Shown: positions 33,803 to 44,918 of the stretch, in pieces
How positions within the stretch are numbered: position 1 is the stretch's first letter
Layout: the number at the start of each line of letters is the position of its first letter
DNA from: Orobanche coerulescens
Taxonomy: Eukaryota > Streptophyta > Magnoliopsida > Lamiales > Orobanchaceae
Direction of reading: 5' to 3'
Assembly (NCBI GenBank): GCA_033398695.1
Contig: CM065803.1
Span: 102,970,001-103,034,000, forward strand
DNA: 64,000 nt
Program-made: the position numbers and the translations under genes
Notes under the pieces: model-generated
What the model saw: only the letters and a program-made list of their open reading frames with translations
What the model was told of the DNA's origin: nothing
The model's database searches: none

Positions 33803-34843
33803 TGTTGGAACATTTTGTTCCATACATGCTTAATAATATTTTGATGATTAAAGTTGATAAACAAAATAAAACAACAAAGAGACAAAGCAAAGCATCGAAG
33901 AAGACGAAGTCGCAAAAAGGTGTTCTGAACATGTATAACGTACGCACAGAATGATCATAACGTACGTAAAATGCTAAACCTAACGTACGTAATGTATAGT
34001 TGGTAACGTACGTAATGCGAAGGTTCTAAGTTCAAACAAGATGAACGTTGGAGATGACGTCATGGCATAGGTCAGCAAGCAACGGACATATTGACCTTAT
34101 TTAACGTACGTAAAGTGGTGTTGATAACGTACGTAAGGAAAGAAACAAATGCAACTGGACTGAATCTGGTACGTGCTAACGTACGTAACGAGAAAGATAT
34201 AACGTACGTAAATGTTGTAGCGTACGTAATGTTATGGAGATAGCGGCCGTAATGAAGAACAGGGAGCTAACGGCTAGTAAGGCTTTGGAGCCTATAAATA
34301 CCATTCCTATGGTATTATTTCACTACAACAACTTCAAGCAAAACATTCATTGATCTGAGATTCATATATATTCTATTGTTGTTGTAATATTGACCTTATA
34401 TTGTTAGTTTGAGTGTTTATACATTCAACATCATACACGAGAGGTAAAAGAAAAGATACATTGGATTCAGTGTTATTAGGATCAAGGATCCGGCATTATT
34501 AGAATCGCAATCGATATCTAAGTGAGGTTTATCTAGTACCGATAGAAAGCTACAGAGGTTGATTCCTTATCCGATAGAAAAGGAAAACGGTTTAACTTGG
34601 ACTGACACAAAGACAAGTACGAGTGGTTTATCACGGGCCAATAGAAGACGTGATTGTAAATGGTTATCCCTCGACCGATAGAAGAGAGGTGCAGAGGTTT
34701 TTCTTCAACCTATTGAAAAACATACCGAGAGAGGACGTATGCTCGATTATAGCCGAACCTCTATAAATCCTTGTGTCGTTTAATTTCTGCTCTTTATATT
34801 CGCGCTTCTGCACAACGGCGCAAATACCGATTTTGCTCCAACA
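33803..34843 (+). mobile_element. LTR 2 (shared) of the tandem copia derivative
   Basis: TGTTGGAACATTTTG to GCTCCAACA. It acts as 3' LTR of unit 1 and 5' LTR of unit 2. Near-palindromes TAACGTACGTAA start at 33936, 33958, 33981, 34004, 34102, 34125, 34177, 34200 and 34218. TATAAATA at 34293-34300. Confidence 0.95.
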
Positions 34844-34900
34844 ATTGGTATCAGAGCGGTACCTCCAATACACGGCTTAACATCCGAGGAGTCGATCAAA

Positions 34901-36428
34901 ATGGCGTTTCAATATGCTCCCGTCAAAAGCCTCGCTCTCAATCCACCACCATTTTTTGATGGCTCGAACTTTATGACGTGGAAGAAAAAGATGTTAATAT
35001 TCATCCGAGCATATGACATCGAGCTTTGGAAGGTGATTTGTCTTGGTCCGAAAATTCCGACGAATTCCAACGGTACGCTCAAAACTTTCGAAGAATATGA
35101 CGATTCCGATTGGAAAAATGACCACTACAATTGTAAGGCAACTCAACTTCTATATTGTGCCTTAAATCCGGAAGAATACAACCGGATATCATCGTGTGAT
35201 AGTGCCAAAGAAATTTGGAAAATGCTTGAGGTAACACACGTCTCAAGTCAAGGAGACTAAGATAAATATGCTCCTTCACGATTATGACTTATTCCAAATG
35301 AAGGACGATGAATCCATCACGATTATGCTCGACCGATTCTCGGTCATCACAAATGGATTAGCATGTTTTGGGAAACCACTTTCGAGTAGTGAGAAAGTAA
35401 AGAAAATTCTCCGATCACTACCTCGAGAATGGGACGGAACGGTGACGGCGATTATGGAATTGAAAGATCTCAATAATCTTGATTTTAGTGCCCTCGTTGG
35501 TTCACTAATAAATTACGAGATTGTCCTTAAATATCGAAATGCAAAGCCGAAACCAAAGGAAAGATCGATAGCCTTGAAGGCTAAGATGTCTAAAAGAGAA
35601 GAAATTTCGGTTGATGATAGCGACGAAGAATCGGCATATTATGCCAAGAATATTAATAAGTTTCAAACCTTATTAAACTGGAGAATTAAAGACATCTCGG
35701 GTGAATCTAAGAAATTCGACAATTCTTGTCGATTATGTGGTAAAACAGGCCACTTTGCAAAAAATTGCCGAGTCAAACCCAAGAAGGAGGTTCTCGTTGC
35801 AACTTGGAGCGATGACGACGAAGATGATGATTTTATCAATCAAAATAATCTCGCTCTCATGGCACGGAGTTCATTCGACGATAGCGACGTCGAAAGCCAA
35901 GTAAGTAATTCTTACGACGAATTTTTTGAAGCATTTGAATTATTGCATACGGACTATCAAAATGCTTTATCCAAAATTAAATCCCTTAAATTTAAAAATA
36001 AATCATTGGAAATTGAAAATTCCAAAATTCTGGGAAAAGGGAAATTTGTCGAGATCGATCATTCTAAATGCATTGAGAATGAAATTATTTTAAAAGATGA
36101 TCTTGTTAAAATTCAAACCGAGCTCAAAAATTTAACGAAGAAATTTTCTCTCGGAAACGAGAAATTTGAGAATACGCTCTCGGTTCAGAAACTTACTTTG
36201 AACAAACAGGGGTTGGGATTCACACCTCGTTCTAAAAATGAATCCTTAAATTTAAAAATACCCCGTTGCGAAAAATATTTAAAAATTGGGCATCACATTT
36301 CTAACTGTAAAAGCCGAAGACGGACGATTAAAATTAAAAAGATTTGGGTTCCTAAAGGAACAAATATTTCAAATATCGTCTATGTTTCAAATGGAAAACC
36401 AATTATAGGTTGGATCCCCAAAAATTGA
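34901..36428 (+). pseudogene. Copia gag, second copy, one frameshift
   Basis: ATG at 34901 (MAFQYAPVKSLAL). The frame is open for 119 codons, is lost after EVTHVSSQGD at about 35250 by a 7-base deletion relative to copy 1, and is open again from 35268 to 36428 (386 codons). It has a UBN2-type gag core (FFDGSNFMTWKKKM, CDSAKEIWKMLEVTH, KKILRSLPREWD), a CCHC knuckle (CRLCGKTGHFAKNC, about 35728), an acidic patch, a predicted coiled coil (KIKSLKFKNKSLEIENSKIL) and a decayed second knuckle (CEKYLKIGHHISNC). It ends IGWIPKN then a stop, with no pol behind it. Confidence 0.93.
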
Positions 36429-36946
36429 TTTTTATCTTAATATTTTACTCAGGGGGAGTTTAATTTTTTGTAGGGATATAATATTTTCAGGGGGAGTTTA
36501 TACCCTATAGTTATATTCATCATTTGGTATCATGCATATTTTATATTTAGTATCATTATATTTATTTTTACACTTTTTGATGAAAACAAAAAGGGGGAGA
36601 GGAGTAAAATAGGATTAACCCTGAAAGGGGGAGAAAAATCGAAGATAGTCATAAAGTTGAAATTAAAAAGAAAAATGGAAGTTGAAAGGAGAAAAGGAGA
36701 AAGAAAAGTCGAAAAAGAGAAGTTGAAAAGAAAAATGAGGAGACGTCGAAAAGATGATGAAAATTTGAAAATGAGAAAAGAACAAAAAAAAAAGGAAAGA
36801 AGGAGTCGAAAAAGAAATGGGAGAAGAAACTAACCAAACGGATAAAGTCGAAAACTTTGGTTTGTAGACATATACACATATTTGTATTTTTGCAGGTAAA
36901 TCCCATTGACGAAGTGTTGTTTTGTAATCATCAAAAAGGGGGAGAT

Positions 36947-37988
36947 TGTTGGAACATTTTGTTCCATACATGCTTAATAATGTTTTGATGATTAAAGTTG
37001 ATAAACAAAACAAAACAACAAAGAGATGAAGCAAAGCATCGAAGAAGACGAAGTCGCAAAAAGGTGTTCTAAACATGTATAACGTACGCACAGAATGATC
37101 ATAACGTACGTAAAATGCTAAACCTAACGTACGTAATGTATAGTTGGTAGCGTACGTAATGCGAAGGTTCTGAGTTCAAACAAGATGAACGTTGGAGATG
37201 ACCTCATGGCATAGGTCAGCAAGCAACGGACATATTGACCTTATTTAACGTACGTAAAGTGGTGTTGATAACGTACGTAAGGAAAGAAACAAATGCAACT
37301 GGACTGAATCTGGTACGTGTTAACGTACGTAACGAGAAAGATATAACGTACGTAAACGTTGTAGCGTACGTAATGTTATGGAGATAGCAGTCGTAATGAA
37401 GAACAGGGAGCTAACGGCTAGTAAGGCTTTGGAGCCTATAAATACCATTCCTATGGTATTGTTTCACTACAACAACTTCAAGCAAAACATTCATTGATCT
37501 GAGATTCATATACATTCTATTGTTGTTGTAATATTGAGCTTATATTGTTAGTTTGAGTGTTTATACATTCAACATCATACACGAGAGGTAAAAGAAAAGA
37601 TACGATTGGATTCGGTGGTATTAGGATCAAGGATCCGGCATTATTAGAATCGCAATCGATATCTAAGTGAGGTTTATCTAGTACCGATAGAAAGCTAGAG
37701 CGGTTGATTCCTTATCCGATAGAAAAAGAAAATGGTTTAACTTGGACCGACACAAAGACAAGTACGAGTGGTTTATCACAGACCAATAGAAGACGTGATT
37801 GTAAACGGTTATCCCTCGACCGATAGAAGAGAGGTGCAGAGGTTTTTCTTCAACCTATTGAAAAAGATACCGAGAGAGGACGTAGGCTCGATTATAGCCG
37901 AACCTCTATAAATCCTTGTGTTATTTAATTTCCGCACTTTATATTCACGCTTCCGCACAACGGCGCAAATACCGATTTTGCTCCAACA
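36947..37988 (+). mobile_element. LTR 3 of the tandem copia derivative
   Basis: TGTTGGAACATTTTG to GCTCCAACA, followed by the target duplication TTCAT. A near-palindrome array at 37080-37375 and TATAAATA at 37437-37444. Confidence 0.95.
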
Positions 37989-37993
37989 TTCAT

Positions 37994-38570
37994 GATTTTA
38001 GTCTTTGACTAATATGCTTCCAATCACCTAAACCCTCAATTGCTAGCAAACTCAAGTTACTACTACTAGAAGCTTAAATAACTTACAACAAAAACAATAT
38101 ATCTTATCAATATATTTGTAATAAACTAACCATTTCCGATCATGTATCTCACCATTACTTAATTTTCTAAAATAATACGAACATGCAAAATGCCTCTTAT
38201 ATTTGTCTAAGGGATATTTAAATTTAGGATCCATTTCTCTACTATTTTTAGTAGGGACCTTTTCAAGTAGAATATCCCTCGATGTGTTGTCAAGAATCTC
38301 CCCATTTCTTGGGTCATAAATATCAAACTGGGGAATTTCTTATTGTTCTTTAGTATTTGGCACATCATTATCATTTGGCACATCATTTGATTGATCATTT
38401 GGCATATCATTAGCATCTGACACATCATTAATATTTGACACATCATAGCATTTTTTTAAAAACAAATTTATCAAGAGCCTTGTATTGTGATTTTGTAAAC
38501 TCTATATCTAGTTTTTTTTTTCGTTTTTCAGCACCAAATTTGTATTTTTAGGGTACATCTTGATCGAAGT
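37994..38570 (-). pseudogene. hAT (MYM/TTF-type) transposase, N-terminal part
   Basis: Minus strand: KYKFGAEKRKKKLDIEFTKS near 38560, then FTKSQYKALDKFVFKK. After a one-base slip comes a repetitive NDVSNINDVSDANDMPND part, one stop codon (38341), YDPRNGEILDNTSRDILLEK, and MDPKFKYPLDKYKRHFACSYYFRKLSNGEIHDRKWLVY..CFCCKLF (38234-38052). The last is the TTF-type zinc finger of these transposases. It starts the protein continued at 30668 across the copia insertion. Confidence 0.88.
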
Positions 38571-38727
38571 ACAACAACACTAGCAAATTAGCAAATAGCA
38601 ATTAGCAAATCAAACAAAACGAGCCAGGAATTAAAAATCAGAACAACAAATAGCAATTATCAAAGCAAACAAAACAAGCTAGGAATTAAAAATCAGAACA
38701 AAAACACCTGTTTGCTGCCCTAAGATG

Positions 38728-38850
38728 GCTCGCGGCTGCAGGCGGCGACAGATGGCTCCTCGGCCTCGCGGCGGCGGCAGAGGGCCCGACTCCTCGGCCT
38801 CGCGGCGGCGGCAGAGGGCCCGGCTCCTCGCGGCGCCAGATGTTGTTGAA
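38728..38850. repeat. GC-rich tandem repeat in the hAT 5' region
   Basis: CTCCTCGGCCTCGCGGCGGC with a following CAGAGGGCCCG tail occurs twice in tandem, plus a partial third, in otherwise AT-rich DNA. It lies upstream of the transposase start on the minus strand; a role is unknown. Confidence 0.75.
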
Positions 38851-39230
38851 ACTTAACAGATGTAGATTGTAGTGATGATGTACTCATGTTTGTTGATTGC
38901 TGTTGGAGTTGGGAACAACCGAACAGTGGTCCGTGACTCCATGGTCGCACTTCGCACGACGGCAGATGGAGCTTAGGGCAAAATCTTGTTTGTTGTAGTA
39001 TTGTTTACAATTTGTTCTACTTCTTGCGGCCCTGTAATTAAATTACAAACATTTCCTCTACAGTTCTACTTCTTGTGGGGCTGTTAGTTGGGCTAGGAAA
39101 AGAAAAAATCTGGGTGGGCTGGGATGCTCATAGGTGGGCCGCGGGCCTATGGCAGTATAAAAAGAAAACAATTCGGGCCCCTTTTTGCTCTGGGCCGGCG
39201 CACTCATGGCCTACCCCAAGGCCGGCCCTG

Positions 39231-40865
39231 TCTATAATTACCATATATAAAATGATATGAAAACAGCTCATAAGCATGAAGTAAACTCTAAATGAATTAT
39301 ACAACTTACAAACATGTCATGAAACATAAAAATCATAGGAAAAACACATGAGACCTGATTTTGTTGGATAAATTAGACTATTGGTTATATAAGTCGGGAT
39401 TTTATATGCAATAGATCTGATTTTGAGTTTTGGAGGCATTGGGGCAAGTCTAACATATTTTCTAAGAAATATAACAATATAAAAGTAGTAGGTTACTACA
39501 TTGAAATTTAATCTCCACCACTAAGATTAAACTAAAATTCAACCGTAATTGTACGTACCGATTCGCAGTACCCTCATTAAGATTGATTTGGAAAACTGCC
39601 CCGAACCCATCCCTCTAACCAGCCAATAATTTTCCAAAAATTTTAGGTTATAACTAATGTTTCAACTAAATCTAAGTTGTTATTCAAATACTTGTAAACT
39701 CGAATATATGCAAACAATTTTTCGGAATCGAATTGGATTCAATATTTATATTCAAGTGTTTAAGGAAGTTGAACATTTCGTCAAATTACCTTTAATTTGA
39801 TTCATTATCTTTAATTTGATTCATTATCTATATTCAAATATCTAATGAATTCACATTTAATTCGATTTATTCACGACTCAATTCATTTGCAACCGTACTC
39901 CACCGATACTATATTGATCCAAACTATTTAACGAATTTTGAATATTCTGTCAAATCTGTCGAATAACATTAATTCAATACATTTACAACTCAATTTGTTT
40001 GCAACTCCGCTCCAGCGGTGCTCATTTGATCCAAAATGGGAGAAAAAGAATTCAAAACCAAATTCCAGAATCAAGACCACGACAGAGCCAAAAAAAAAAA
40101 AAAAAAAAAAACTCTCGGATTTGCCCAAAGAGAGAAATGCAGGGTGGACAACACCACTACCACCATAGAAAATGCATAGATAATCCTATGCTACGCTACA
40201 TAATCTGATGCTAGGATGAAAGTGATCAAATGGTGTTCATCTGGATACTTAAACCCACAGCAGAGTCCAAGGAAAAACCAAGAAAGCAGACTCAGATATT
40301 TAGCCCCAGCCTGCTGCTACCAACTACTAAGAGAGTGGTTTCACACGCACTTGCTTTTCTATTTAGAAACAAAAAAGAAGACAGAAATTGAAAAGTGACG
40401 TGTTGTAGGCAGTTGTTTTCCCCCGGTAATGACTAATAAATGCCATAATAAGTTTCTGTTTCCGAACTGCAATACAGCACAACTGATTGAACCATCAAAA
40501 CCGAATGCACCAAGAAAAGATACAACTGTAGCATACAACTTATTCAAAGTAAAAGTTTTTTCAACAGGAATACTTTTTTCCCACAATCAATAATAATCTC
40601 CTGGCAACAACCACATCACAGCATCTCAGACAGTACCAAAGTGCCATGAAAACGTCTCCAAAAGCTATCCAGACCTACAAACAAACATGGACAAACAAAT
40701 ATAATGAAATAAAAGCGATATTCTAAGAGACGTTGAGAGAGATGAGAGAAGGGGAGCTCCAATTTTGATGTCACTGGTGAATCTCCAAAAAAAAGACAGG
40801 AACGTACAATAGGAAAGCGGAGATGGGCTGCTTCTTTTTTTCTTGCGAAAAAATGTATCACATAT
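39231..40865. other. Non-coding stretch, no gene recognised
   Basis: After the hAT target duplication the sequence is AT-rich without a convincing open frame. The motif TTGCAACCGTACTCCACCG (about 39886) has a diverged echo TTTGCAACTCCGCTCCAGCG (about 39997). A 22-base A run lies at 40090-40111. From 40120 to 40865 there are short open frames with no family resemblance. Confidence 0.5.
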
Positions 40866-41307
40866 TTGAATACTAGTGGATAACCCGTGTCATAATGGCA
40901 TAGTCACGGTGCCATAATTGAATTAAAATAATCAAGTTACCAAATCACTTTGCAAGGAAAAAAACATGTTGGCCCTTGGAGACCAAAAAAAAAAAAAAAA
41001 AATGAGTCAACTGAGGTCCACCAGCAGCCATAAAAGAAAAGAAGCTGCCGACCGACCGCCGGAGGTCTGCTGGCGGCAGCTCAGCCAGCATGCAGGTTGG
41101 CAGGCGGCCGTACAGAGCAAAACTGCCTCCCCTTCCCCAAAAAAAACTTCCCGGTCATCAGAGTTCTGCCGCCGACCGGCAGGGCCCCGACCTAGAACAA
41201 GCCGACAGACAGGGAAAAAAAAAAGAAAAAAAAAATACTCGGCTTGCCGTTGGGGAAAGAAAAACTGGACGTCGTCGGAGGTCTGCCGGCAGCAGGGAGG
41301 CCAGTCG

Positions 41308-41309
<2 letters not shown>
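40866..41309. repeat. Interspersed repeat copy (ACCCGTGTCATAATGGC family)
   Basis: Starts ACTAGTGGATAACCCGTGTC (40873), continues GGTGCCATAATTGAATTAAA, and then a GC-rich part with GCCGGAGGTCTGCTGGCGGC (41060). Similar heads recur at 45834 and 46806, and similar GGAGGTCTRCYGG tails recur at 42230, 45926, 46770 and 47825. The class is unclear; a Helitron-like origin is possible but unproven. Confidence 0.5.

Positions 41310-41355
<46 letters not shown>
41310..41355. repeat. (TA)23 microsatellite
   Basis: Uninterrupted TA dinucleotides. Other TA tracts in the window are at 41607-41652, 41816-41839, about 46060-46076 and about 48190-48221. Confidence 0.97.
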
Positions 41356-41361
<6 letters not shown>

Positions 41362-41528
41362 GATCATATGAAAACTAATTACCTTGTGAAATCTAGAAAC
41401 TTTTGTAGGTCATTGATATTAGTAATCTAACGGCTGTAGATGAGTAGGATTATATGCATTTACGTATTTTTTTATTGCATTATTATTGCATATACTAGCG
41501 ACCAGCTTGATGCAACAAATAATAACAA

Positions 41529-41603
41529 ATATGCAATGAAATTGCTTAATAATGCAATTGGTTTCTAAATTTCACCATCAAGAGGGTTTCCACCATAGTC
41601 AAT

Positions 41604-41656
<53 letters not shown>

Positions 41657-41922
41657 CGCGTTATATGCAGTACCAATATTAGATGCAGTACTTTACAGTA
41701 CTAATTTATGCACGAGTTTTGTACTAATTATGCATGAATATGCAATGAAATTGCTTAATAATGCAATTGGTTTCTAAATTTCACCATCAAGAGGGTTTCC
41801 ACCATAGTCAATCCCTATATATATATATATATATATATAGTGACGCGTTATATGCAATACCAATATTAGATGCAGTACTTTACAGTACTAATTTATGCAC
41901 GAGTTTTGTACTAATTATGCAT
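41529..41922 (+). repeat. Tandem duplication of about 209 and 185 bp
   Basis: ATATGCAATGAAATTGCTTA begins at 41529 and again at 41738. Each copy continues through the same 75-bp unique stretch into a (TA)n tract (46 bp in copy 1, 24 bp in copy 2), then into the first 85 or so bases of the MITE arm. So copy 1 carries a truncated MITE and copy 2 leads into the complete one. Confidence 0.88.
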
Positions 41923-42160
41923 GAAATATATGCATTTCGTGCATCAAAATTTCAATGCATTACAATATGCAATATATGCATCAAAATATCGATGCATTAA
42001 AATAGTAGATTATATGCATCAAATTTTTGTGAGAATTAATGCATTGAAATTTTGATGCACGAAATGCATATATTTCATGCATAATTAGTACAAAACTCAT
42101 GCATAAATTAGTACTGTAAAGTACTGCATCTAATATTAGTACTGCATAGAACGCGCCCCA
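41840..42160. mobile_element. MITE of 321 bp with 122-bp terminal inverted repeats, inside (TA)n
   Basis: The left arm 41840-41961 (GTGACGCGTTATATGCAATA...) and the right arm 42038-42160 (read inward TGGGGCGCGTTCTATGCAGT...) are inverted repeats with about ten differences. A 76-bp loop separates them. (TA)n tracts flank both sides (41816-41839, 42161-42180). Insertion into TA microsatellites is known for the plant Micron-type MITEs; whether this is one of them I cannot tell. It has no coding capacity. Confidence 0.85.
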
Positions 42161-42180
42161 TTATATATATACATATATAT

Positions 42181-42406
42181 TGGCCGTAGCTAAAGGTCTG
42201 GCGGCAACCGGACAAATAAAAATAATTAGCCGTCGCCAAAGGTCTGCCGGCGGTTGAAGACGGCCCCGCTAGAGAGCAGGTCGCAGCCACCCGTTTACAA
42301 AAATGGCCCTCGACGGACGGCCCCGCCGGAAAGCAGGTTGGCTGTAAAGAAAGAAACAAACAAACAACACCACTGTCCTATATTAAAGATTAAATTTCTA
42401 AGGATA
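42181..42406. repeat. GC-rich repeat fragment
   Basis: Contains GCCAAAGGTCTGCCGGCGG and two CGGCCCCGC..GAGAGCAGGT/CGGCCCCGCCGGAAAGCAGGT phrases (42260 and 42319), related to the repeat family at 40866-41309. The last 50 bp are AT-rich unique sequence that leads into the LINE target site. Confidence 0.45.
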
Positions 42407-42420
42407 CTATAATAAGTAGT

Positions 42421-44910
42421 ACAACAACAACATCTAAGCCTTAGTCCCAAAATGATTTGGGGTCGGCTAACATGAATCAAACTTTGAAACCGTCAATGAT
42501 CGTTGCATAAATAACAGAAAAGGAGAAAAAGAGGAAAAAAAGTAGAGAAAAAAAGCAAATAAAAAAAGAGAATGAATGTTAAAAAAAAATGAAAAATCCT
42601 GAAAAATAAATTAACAGATAACATGGAATAAAAGAAAATAGGAATAAAAATACAGAAAAAAAAAAGAATCAAATTCCATCCACCATCCGTATTCTTTCCC
42701 GCCACATTTGCCTCTCTATTGCCATACTTTCTCCAATTCCAAGAAACCGCATATCATTTTCAATCATCTTTATCCAAGTTTTCTTGGGTCTTCCTCTACC
42801 TTTCACAACATTACTTGTTCCCCAACTTTCTAGCCTCCTCACTGGGGCATCAATAGGTTTTCTTCTCACATGACCAAACCATCGTAATCGATTCTCCATC
42901 ATCTTGTCTTCTATAGCCGCAACTCTTACCTTCTCTCTAATCACCTCATTTCTGAGCCGATCCTTTTTTGTATGACCACTCATCCATCGTAGCATACGCA
43001 TCTCCGCCACATTCATCTTTTGAACGTGACACTGTTTTACAGCCCAACATTCGGAGCCAAATAACAGCGCAGACCTAATTGCCGTGCGGTAAAATTTACC
43101 CTTTAATCTATGAGGCATGTCAGGATCACATAAAACCCCTGTGGCACTCTTCCACTTCAACCACCCGGCCTTTATTCTGTGAGCCACATCGACATCTAGC
43201 TCTCCATCCTTTTGGATAATAGATCCAAGATACCGAAAGAAAGTGGATCCATGAACAACTTTCCCATCAAATGTGATCATCCCCGCCTCTCTATCACTGT
43301 TTTCGCTAAACCTACACTCCATATATTCAGTCTTACTTCTCACCTAAAGCCTCGAGCTTCCAAAGTATCCTCCAAAGTTCCAATTTCTCACAGACTCCAA
43401 CCTTCGTTTCATCAATCAACACAATATCATCTGCGAACATCATACACCACGGAACGTCATTTTGAATTTCTCTTGTCAATTCGTCCATGACTATGGCAAA
43501 GAGAAAAGGACTAAGAGCAGATCCTTGATGCACCCCAATCGTAATAGGGAATTCTTCTGTCCTCCCAACATTAGTACGTACACTTGTACTAGCTCCCTCA
43601 TACATGTCCTTTATAATGTCAATATATTTCCGCGATACACCCTTCTTTGCTAAGGCCCACCAAAGTACTTCTCTTGGTACTTTATCATATGCCTTCTCTA
43701 AATCAATAAAAACCATATGTAGATCTTTCTTTTTATCTCGATAATGTTCCATCAACTGCCGGATAAGATAAATTGCTTCCATGGTCGATTTCCAGGCATA
43801 AATCCAAACTGATTTTATGTTATCTTCACATTTCCTGATCCTTTGTTCAATCACTCGTTCCCACAACTTCATGGTATTCTCATTAGTTTAATTCCGCGAT
43901 AATTAGAACAATTTTGAACATAAACTTTGTTCTTATACAAAGGGATGAGAATACTTTTCCTCCATGCTGATGGCATCTTATTGCTTCTCCAAATCTTATT
44001 GAAAAGCATAGTTACCCATTCGATCCCTCTCTCCCCCAAACACCTCCAAACTTCAATAGGTATACCATCTGGTCCTTCTGCTTTCTTTGACCCCATCTTC
44101 TTCAATGCAATTGTCACTTCACCCTTTTGAATTCTCCTCTTAAACTCTCGGTTAACCATACTTGAGGGGATGTTTAAATTCCCAATATCTTGTTCTGAAT
44201 AGGGTATCAAAGTATGACCTCCATCTCTCTTTTATCTCTTTATCTTAAACCAAAACTTTTTTATCAGTATCTTTTACACATTTAACTTTTTCCAATATCT
44301 CGCGTCTTCTTCTCTCTCATTCGAGCAAGTTTATAGATATCTTTTTCCCCTTCTTTTGTATCTAATCTTGCATATAATTCTTGATTGACCTTTGATCGGG
44401 CATTTCTCACTGCCTTTTTAGCTTCTGTTCGAGCTTTCTTGTACTTCTCATAATTCTCATCGCTCGAGCATTTACCCAATACCTTATAACATTCACGTTT
44501 GGTCTTTATCGCTTGCTTAACTTCATCATTCGACCAAGATGTGTCCTTACTTGATGGTCTGTTTCCTTTAGATTCTCTTAGGACTTCTTTTGCAACTTCC
44601 TTTATGTTATGCTCCAACAAGTTCCACATCGAATCTAATATCCATCTCCGTGCAATCAGACCAAATACCACTATCAGCAATCTTAGCCACAAAAGTATGT
44701 CGACTCTACCCTTGGAGCTTCCACCACTTAATTCGAGGGTCAACTTGTGGTCTACTCTTTCTTAAGTGCCTCTTACCTCGAAAGTCAAGCACCACAAACC
44801 TATGCTGCGTTGCAGCACTCTCACCGGGTATCACCTTGCAATTGGTAAAACTTTTCCTCCAAACATTCCTTACTAAAAAGAAATCAATCTGACTTACATT
44901 ACCTCCATTT
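42421..44910 (-). pseudogene. RTE-type LINE, 5'-truncated, with TSD
   Basis: Minus strand, in order: the endonuclease C-terminal part (GGNVSQIDFFLVRNVWRK, 44910-44706), the linker (DTSWSNDEVKQAIKTKRECYK, 44743-44282), RT blocks KAEGPDGIPIEVW (44210-43869), [26 protein letters not shown] and the catalytic [10 protein letters not shown] (43872-43333), and the C-terminal part (RYLGSIIQKDGELD, GSECWAVK, RLRWFGHVRRKP, 43343-42669). The 3' tail ends with GGCTTAGATGTTGTTGTTGT. The flanks CTATAATAAGTAGT (42407-42420) and CTATAATAAGTATT (45710-45723) match at 13/14 and are its target duplication. Frameshifts split the ORF near 43340, 43870 and 44215-44290, so it is inactive. Confidence 0.93.
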
Positions 44911-44918
44911 CTATAATA

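Larger units (their letters stand above)
30669..37988 (+). mobile_element. Tandem copia derivative: LTR-gag-LTR-gag-LTR, 7.3 kb
   Basis: Three near-identical LTRs of 1031-1042 bp (30669-31699, 33803-34843, 36947-37988) separate two interiors of about 2.1 kb, all in the same direction. The outer flanks are TTCAT (30664-30668) and TTCAT (37989-37993), an exact 5-bp duplication, so the whole triplet behaves as one insertion. It probably arose by unequal recombination between LTRs. Each interior holds a primer site (TGGTATCAGAGC; first copy TGGTATCGGAGC), one gag gene, an A/G-rich spacer and a polypurine tract AAAGGGGGAGAT. There is no protease, integrase or RT, so it is a gag-only, non-autonomous element. 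Confidence 0.95.
17836..39230 (-). mobile_element. hAT transposon, 21.4 kb, split by three LTR insertions
   Basis: Left end TAGGGCCGGTCCTGA (17836). The right end, read inward on the minus strand, is CAGGGCCGGCCTTGG (39230). The flanking 8 bp are TCTACAAT (17828-17835) and TCTATAAT (39231-39238), a 7/8 match as expected for hAT. Removing the three insertions (19320-21716, 21913-30292, 30669-37988) leaves about 3.3 kb, a normal autonomous hAT length. The transposase pieces occur in the right order on the minus strand: finger domain (38.0-38.6 kb), middle (30.3-30.67 kb), catalytic start (21.7-21.9 kb), rest and dimerisation domain (17.9-19.3 kb). All carry frameshifts or stops. Confidence 0.92.

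Noticed and set aside
33355..33947. Phe/Ser-rich open frames of 135-157 codons on the minus strand, also at 36649-37091
   Set aside because: They are the antisense of an A/G-rich spacer and resemble a membrane protein only by composition.
40359..40586. 75-codon minus-strand open frame in the 39-41 kb non-coding stretch
   Set aside because: No recognisable family and no neighbouring exon-like segments; too short to call a gene.
42669..43343. 224-codon frame as a host gene
   Set aside because: Its text (RYLGSIIQKDGELD, RLRWFGHVRRKP) is the C-terminal part of an RTE LINE, continuous with RT on the same strand and bounded by a target duplication.
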